From assembly GCF_963678635.1 (NCBI RefSeq), contig NC_087068.1, positions 48,877,724 to 48,937,723 on the forward strand: 60,000 nucleotides of DNA, in the 5' to 3' direction. The stretch is from Symsagittifera roscoffensis (taxonomy: Eukaryota; Xenacoelomorpha; Acoela; Convolutidae). The notes below the pieces were generated by a model. That model did no database searches. It saw only the letters and a program-made list of their open reading frames with translations, and had not been told where the DNA came from. Positions within the stretch are counted from its first letter, which is position 1, and the number at the start of each line of letters is the position of its first letter. A program made the position numbers and the translations under genes. Positions 53,928 to 60,000 of this stretch are shown here, in pieces.

Positions 53928-55245
53928 TCATCAAGACTATCAAGAAGTTCGGAAGATAACCTTTTGTAGATCGGAGCTGTCCAAGACTTCTGAAGCTCAG
54001 ATTGTGACGGCACATTCTGTAAACCTGTTTTGGATGACCAAGAGGCAAAAGCCAAAGTAATGTAAGCATCATCGCTGATGTCAAACTTACTAAGAATGGT
54101 TTGGGTCAGCCTACCACAACTAACCGCAGACGCAAGAAATGCAGGAAGCGCGAGATGGAAAGCAGACGTCAGACCAAGACCACCAGAAGAAGAAAGCAAC
54201 AGAGACTGCAGCTGGCTGTTAGCATCGAGCCTAACATTGGCACATCGAGAAAGGGCGCTCACAACTAGTTGTCGTACTCACGAAGAAGATCCTCCTCCTT
54301 GAAGCAACAAGCAGTTCGCAAAAAGTACAACAATTTGGGCAGACTCAAACTGTTTCTAAGCAGAAAAAGCGCGTGGTGGCCATCGACGTTTTCGAGAAAG
54401 TCACACATGTTGTCGAGTTCTTGTTTTTTCCCAGTAAGAAGTGTCCTTCTTGCTTCATCGCCAATAGGAGCACCAAGGATGACAAGGTCTTTAAGATCAG
54501 TAATATCAATCTTCGGACAGATTCGATTAAAATCAGATAAAATCGAGGCTTTAAGGTCGTCGTCAGGGCAACCCAGAAAGACAAGTTCGCACTTAGACGA
54601 GTTCAGTTCAAGACCAAGGTTTGCAGCAGCCTCGATTATTTTTGACAAGTCGGCTAAAGCAACTCCAGCTCTGTCGCCCAGGTTCCCATCATCAAGATAC
54701 CAAAAATTCAGGAGCGAGGAAAGTCGATCGATAATGTCCATGATTAGGTCCGAGAAGAGCGGTGGGCCCTCGGGATCCCCTTGCTGGACGCCAACTTCCG
54801 ACATAATGACAAAACTCCCGAAAAATAAATAACTCGGAGTTGCGTACGCTAGAACCGAGTAATTGTAAATTGCCGGTGACTTGACTTTGACGGTGTCCAG
54901 TAGTTTTTCTCGCGAGAACGAGCTGAAAGCATTACGGAAATCAATCTTGACGATAACAAAATCTTCCGGAAGGTCAGTAGACAAAGTTCTCACCGCATGC
55001 GCCGCCGCTTCAGCTCCTTTGTTACAGCCGTAGCCGAGCTGCAGATGCCCATATCTAGTCTTGCGATTAGTTTTCTCAGTAATTCCCGCACACTTAGAGA
55101 CAAGTCGCCGCAAGGTGTTGCCTACAGCGATAGGGCGCACACTACCATCTTTTTTACCGAGCGCAAACAGGTTGGTAGAGAAAAAGTACGGTCTCAAGCA
55201 TGGAGGAATGTTCCCTATGATGAACAAGTATGATGACCAGATCAC
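53928..55245 (-). pseudogene. RT-gene N-terminal half, right of the LTR element
   Basis: On the minus strand, 55245-54265 encodes an RT: FALGKKDGSVRPIAVG, IDFRNAFSSFSREKL (motif A), GVQQGDPEGPPLF (motif B) and WYLDDGNLGD (motif C, 54700-54686). The catalytic aspartates are intact. Near 54265 a small frameshift moves the reading to the frame 54262-53928 (LSRCANVRLD, SGGLGLTSAFHLALPAFLAS), which runs into the LTR insertion. The C-terminal half is at 30358-30991. The protein starts abruptly at 55245, next to a 23-bp duplication, so the N-terminus is lost. It is a non-LTR-type RT gene with a restriction-like nuclease end; I do not assign a clade. Confidence 0.85.
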
Positions 55246-55286
55246 TCACACATAATTGTTGTGATCACTCACACATAATTGTTGTG
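55241..55286. repeat. 23-bp perfect tandem duplication
   Basis: ATCACTCACACATAATTGTTGTG occurs at 55241-55263 and again at 55264-55286. It sits exactly where recognisable RT coding sequence ends, so it may mark a truncation or repair junction. Confidence 0.9.
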
Positions 55287-56741
55287 ACCAGCAAAGAGTT
55301 GGACTTTTTGTTTGGACGCAAATTTCTTTGTCGGCATGCATATGAAACTATTTAACAAGTTTATCACAACAATTAGGCTAACTGCAACTGGACATATGCA
55401 ACTGTGGCTAATATGCAACTGTGGACATTGCAACCCGGTGCAGAAAGTCAGCTCAGCCGTCAAGTGAAACACAGAAGCCTAAACTCTCTCTCATTCCCAA
55501 TGCTCTCTCCTCCGCTGCTGAAACATTTAGACTTTTGGCAGCTTTAACAGTTCCTCCTGTTTCATCGCGTTAATAGCTGGTTGCATATTTTTAGTAACTT
55601 GCTATGATTGGAAAACTTTATCCGAAAACTCGGTGACCTTTCTGTCGAGATCAGCGACTTAGTTCGGAAACTCTTTTCAGGGAAGGATAAGTAACATCGC
55701 ACGTAATATCGGCACTAACGTGGCAAATATGTAATAGATTTCTACTTAGCTTTTTGAGAACTCGTATTACCTCCGCCTAAAATTCGGTGCACTCCGTTGT
55801 CATATGCAATACTTTGGAACACTTCACACATTAGAATATGTCTCCCTTCAGATTCTTACTGCATGTATGACAGTGGGCTCTCTTCTCGACAGAACTTGCC
55901 GGGGTACTTCCCGACCCATCACTCATATTTAAATGAAATCACTATTTGATAAGTTTATCGCAACAATTAGGCTAACAATAACCATTCGAGGTCGTGTACG
56001 AGTACGATCAACCTCTCCAAGGCGAAATCTTTATCAATGTTTGTATCACAATGCTCTCCTAGATGTTCAAATACCTTTGTTACCTCCTTGAGGTCATGTT
56101 AAAGCCGGTCATGTTCAAACCGTTGCATACCAGGTCCCGCATCTGACCGCACCAACTCAGGAAGTCAGAGATCCGAATTTCCATCCTCCTATTATTTGTA
56201 GAAATGTCTGGGCCAGTAAGTCGTCGGGCTGCTTGACTAATATCAACCGATGGTTTTGCTGCTAGACTAGGCTGAGAAATCACACGTACTACAGAGACAG
56301 TTACCGCTTTTTATAATTCATCTACCTGCACGGAGAAAACCTCATTTTTTGAATCAAGACAAGCATCACAAACCTAACAGATTCTTGGATTTCGTTAGGA
56401 AAACGTAAAACTCATGTGGAATCTTGATCAGGCAGAATTGAACCAATTCATGCATTTCTTGTAGTAGATCCAGTCACCTCAATTGGCCAAGTTACACGTC
56501 TTGCCCATTTCGTTCGTGTTTGTATTAGACGGGGTTGATTAAGAACTCGTTCTCGCACCATGTCCTGGAGCCATATCAGTGTCTTAAATCTGTTTAATAA
56601 GTTTTCATAACAAGTAGGCTTCATTGCTTCATTCAAGCAGTCAGAAGTCTGATATATTAATCTTTGTTCAATGGTTGCCCCCCAATGTGCTTACGAGGTC
56701 TTATTTCAGGTCGAAATATTTTAAAAGAAGTAATTTCCTAA
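55287..56741. other. Region between the RT pseudogene and the host gene
   Basis: A direct repeat of about 42 bp occurs at 55341-55382 and 55933-55976 (core AAGTTTATC, CAACAATTAGGCTAAC). Its CACAACAATTA is also the inverse of the TAATTGTTGTG in the 23-bp duplication, so a small mobile element could span this region. Two short minus-strand open stretches (56080-56283, 56448-56636) are not recognisable. A TTATTTCAG at 56701-56709 could be an intron or trans-splice acceptor 33 bp before the host start codon. This stretch should also hold the host promoter, which I cannot place. Confidence 0.5.
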
Positions 56742-59475
56742 ATGGCGGATCATTCCGCAAGTTACGAAGAATCGTTTCCTCAACCTGAAGCGATAGAAGA
56801 TTTACCAGAAGCAGAAAAGCGGACAGAAATTAATCTAGAATCAGCGCATACTCCATCAGATGCTAGTAAAACTCAGGTACGAAATTGAAGTATCAAAAAA
56901 CCTGACGTTTTGGTAAAAGTATGATCATTGGGTCCCTGTAAAAGCAAGAATGAACGATGGGTCGCACGTTAAACAAATGCTCTTCCTGTTCCGGAAGTTA
57001 GAAAGCGCAAACAAGTTTTGGGTATCCGTTTAGTTTTTAGGGACCCAACTATCATACTTGTATCGGCATTTTGCTGTTTAAAATCGTTTTATATGTTGTT
57101 AAAGGGGACAGATGCAGTAAAACCTCCGCCTGTGAATGTCTGGAAAAAACCTGCAGCAGCTGCTGCATCTATATGTCAGAATCAGTTAGATTCACCCCAA
57201 ACAGGAACCGCCACAAATGAACCCAAGCTACCTAAAAGTAGTGCGTATATTGTGCCATAATTGTTTTGCTATCTGAGTTTCATTATGAAAACTAATTACC
57301 CGACTTTGACTTTATAGTAATTGATTTTTTTTGTTTCAGAAGACAATCCATGGGCAACGGAACAAGAAACGGTTAAAGCTGTAAGTGATTTCTTTGAAGA
57401 ACAGATGAAAGTTAGGATAATTAAAGAAGAATGTACACAAAAAAGTTTAGATCCTTTTAAATGAAATCAAAGATAGTTGTTTCCCACTGCAAAAGCAAAA
57501 TCTGTGGCTTATTTATAGAAAGTTTTAGCTTGCAATGCTCTAATAACTACAGAAGTGTTATCATAAAACGGCGATTGGCGATGAGCTAATATGCTCTTTT
57601 AACAGCCCTTTCGGAGAATATATTTATGTTAATTTCCTTAATGATGTAGTAATGTTAATGAATAAATGAATTCAAACTTCTGAATCTGAATAACTGCTAA
57701 ACGGCCAATCCAAAAGGACTTATTTTTGCGCGGAACTAAAAATATATAATATAAATATGGTTTAAATGTTTTGAATAGTGATGATTTACTTGTAGAGATA
57801 CCGGACAAAGAGAGCTGAAAATTAAAATGTAGTATTTAAAACGGTTCTTATGCAGTTCATTTCCTTAAGATGGTTAGAATCAAACACAAGTACTTTCTTC
57901 CACGAATTTAATTTTGATTTATTTGGAATTAAAACCACCTGAAATCAGCATTACTAAAATTTTCGAAAGGACTGAAATTGATACCAGCGATAGCAGGAAA
58001 CTTTTCAGCGTACTTGATCGATGGGGGGGGGGTCTTATTATGTATAAATGGTTAAATTTTGGTTTTAATTGTTGTTTATGATTTAGCCTGTCAAAACTCC
58101 CGGAGAAGACTGGCCTAGCTTGAAAGAAAATGAGAAATTTCTGAAAACAACCGAAGATCAGAAAAATGATCTAGATGGAGAAAATCAGCTAGCTATGAAG
58201 CCGAAATCCCCGGAGAAAAAAGCTAAAAGAAGAAATAAAAAGAAGGGTACGAATCTCAGCATTCAAAATATAGTCTCTAATAAATTGGCGATATAATAAT
58301 TGGTGGATGTAATTTTTTTGTTATAAGTCAAGAAATTTGTTTCAAATTTAGCCGCTCTCTGCAATTGTATACAGAAGAATAATCTATTTCTCAGTAGGGT
58401 TGTAAAAGTTTTATTGTATTCGAACATACAATTCGACGCTCCGCGATTTTTTTCTAATGTGACTGTATTTTAGCTGCCAAAGCAGCAGCAGCGGCGGAAC
58501 AAGCAAATGAGCAATCCAACAACAGTAGTGCAAATAATAACTCGACTAGCTCAAAATCTGTAGAAAGCACACAAAATGCCAGCACCAATGGTCTATCAAA
58601 AGCACCAACCTCACAACTTTCAAGAAAGGGCTCAAAAGATGTCACCAACTCACAGAGTGCGACAGCAACCAATCAACAGTCACAAGTGAACAGTGGTAAA
58701 AGTAGGCAGAAGTGGGTTAAAATGCAGATAGATCTCCCTAGAGCGGCTCCGAATGGGTTCATGTCGAAAGCGAACCCCTTGCCAGCCGGTAGCAAGTCGA
58801 GAAAAAATAAAAAGAGAAGTAGCGCCAAGTCAAAAGGAACCAACAAAGCACAGGATGGGTTAGTGCTATTTGATGGCATCAATCATTTAATTTTATTGTC
58901 TAGGCTACATTTTTTTGTTTTTGCTGTTTTTTTAACCAAGTGGTTTTTCCATTATAGCCCTTCAGCCTAGTAACAAAAAAATTCTTGCACCCTCCACACT
59001 GATTTTCGATTTTGGGAAAGACGCTTCTGATAGTTGGAAAGACCCAACCAAAGCTATATATTACTGTTTAATGAATCGAAATGTCCTGCACTTGAAAAAA
59101 TTCTTTTGACATATTGGAATCAAGCGATAATTTCTTATCTTTCGTTGATGAGGAGATGTATTGTTGGCTTTTGATATCGCTATCTGATTGGTTATTTTCA
59201 TTTTAGACGTCGAGGCTTCTTCAGTGATTTTGACGACGAGGAAGCTCGTAAGTATCATTATGATTATTTGATTATTTCCTGATTTCGTTTGGGATATAAC
59301 TATCTCTGAAAATGGTGCTTTCCACTGCTGCTAGGCTATCGTAGGATGATGGCTGATAAAATATACAGCAAAAATCTACCGGTGAAGAAGTCCCCGGCAA
59401 TAATGTCAGCAATGGCTCAAATACCTGCCATTCATCAACACCAACAATACAAAACGGGGTTCCAGTTTGCCCAAG
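56742..59475 (+). CDS. Host gene, first seven coding exons; LARP1-like candidate
   Basis: Exons by frame and splice signals: 56742-56876, 57105-57237, 57340-57380, 58087-58246, 58474-58858, 59207-59247, 59335-59475. All introns are GT-AG and the phases match at each junction; exon 7's end and exon 2's donor are the weakest calls. The protein starts MADHSASYEESF and is acidic, then low in complexity. Short blocks appear in the order seen in La-related protein 1: PPPVNVWKKP, TPGEDWPSL, then QKWVKMQIDLP, with a Lys/Arg-rich stretch and GFFSDFDDEEA after. LARP1 binds 5'TOP mRNAs and poly(A) and works in the cytoplasm. The La motif and DM15 repeats would be to the right of the window, so the identification rests on short motifs only. 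About 345 residues are visible. Confidence 0.5.
57381..58086 (+). other. Intron 3 of the host gene (706 bp)
   Basis: Begins GTAAGT and ends TTTAG. AT-rich, with a G-run at about 58023-58033. No gene or repeat recognised in it. Confidence 0.55.
58859..59206 (+). other. Intron 5 of the host gene (348 bp)
   Basis: Begins GTTAGT and ends TTTTAG. Nothing else recognised. An open reading continuing past the donor to 58970 adds only hydrophobic, intron-like sequence. Confidence 0.5.
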
Positions 59476-60000
59476 GTTCATTAATAAAACATGACACTAT
59501 TTTTAAGCTCAGAATTATGTGCACGTGGCTTAAATTGTCGCACTCTGTCTGATTAATTTCTATTTGAAAAAAATTATTTCCATATATATTTGTTCAGTTT
59601 TTTTGTAGCAAATGCGCTTCTAATACTTATTACCTCGTCGTTTTACTGCTCATAGTTACCGCTGAATTTGCTGTTTCTGTTATCACCCTCCGTTAGTTAG
59701 TGTTTCTGTGTTCACCAAGCGACGTGAAGTTTGCAATTTTTTTGCCCTAATTAAAAAAAGAAGAACCTGGTAGAAAAGCGGTATTTTTTGGTCGATTTGG
59801 CGAGTCATTGACGTCAAAGTGTGGGGGCAGTTTAAGGGAATTTGAGGTATAGACTAAGTGTAGAAAATTTCTCTGAAACATTTCACATTGAGTCATTTAG
59901 CCTAAACCATTTAATTGATTTGCAATGCTTACTTTAATTAATTTGCAAATGCCTAACTGATATTGTCTTGAATTTACTTTGATTGACTGGTATCGAACTG
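59476..60000 (+). other. Probable intron 6-downstream sequence to the window end
   Basis: Starts at a GTTCAT, a weak donor. AT-rich with no recognisable exon. If exon 7 does not splice here, its frame stays open to 59552. Confidence 0.35.

Noticed and set aside
54269-54832. 187-codon plus-strand frame
   Set aside because: Antisense of the RT pseudogene, whose YLDD and QGDP motifs are on the minus strand.
56080-56636. Two minus-strand frames of 62-67 codons upstream of the host gene
   Set aside because: They look protein-like but have no recognisable domain and no clear splice context, so I do not call a gene.

Overview
The window looks like genomic DNA of an invertebrate animal, species not identifiable. 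The evidence is a spliced host gene with GT-AG introns and several kinds of eukaryotic retroelement; I see no bacterial gene organisation. Almost all of it is nested transposable-element DNA, with one host gene at the right edge.

1-28,361: a tandem array of a 4.94-kb unit (the tail of one unit, five complete units, one truncated unit). Each unit carries a dead Penelope-like element (PLE) on the minus strand: a reverse transcriptase with a PHD zinc finger inside it and a GIY-YIG nuclease at the end. Two direct repeats of about 520 bp flank this PLE. A broken LINE ORF1-like fragment lies on the plus strand of each unit. The inactivating lesions are shared between units, so the unit was amplified after the element had died.

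28,362-30,365: a degenerate, internally deleted LINE on the plus strand (end of ORF1, APE-type endonuclease, part of the RT, extreme C-terminus). ORF1 and ORF2 overlap as ATGA.

30,358-30,996 and 53,928-55,245: two halves of an older RT gene on the minus strand, split by the insertion described next.

30,997-53,922: a complete 22.9-kb Ty3/gypsy-type LTR retrotransposon on the minus strand. It has 885-bp LTRs with one mismatch seen by eye and a 5-bp target duplication, CAATG. It holds two intact ORFs. The first (2,935 aa) is a Gag-Pol polyprotein with two zinc knuckles, protease, RT, RNase H and integrase, and it ends in a macrodomain-like region. The second (2,959 aa) has an N-terminal coiled coil, an SGNH/GDSL hydrolase domain, a second degenerate SGNH-like domain and about 1,900 residues that I cannot assign. 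The 2.5-kb leader holds a 14-bp minisatellite. The intact ORFs and nearly identical LTRs indicate a very recent insertion. This element, with its macrodomain and hydrolase cargo, is the best candidate for an undescribed system here.

55,246-60,000: short repeats, then the first seven coding exons of a host gene on the plus strand. Short motifs suggest a LARP1-like RNA-binding protein; its La domain would lie beyond the window.
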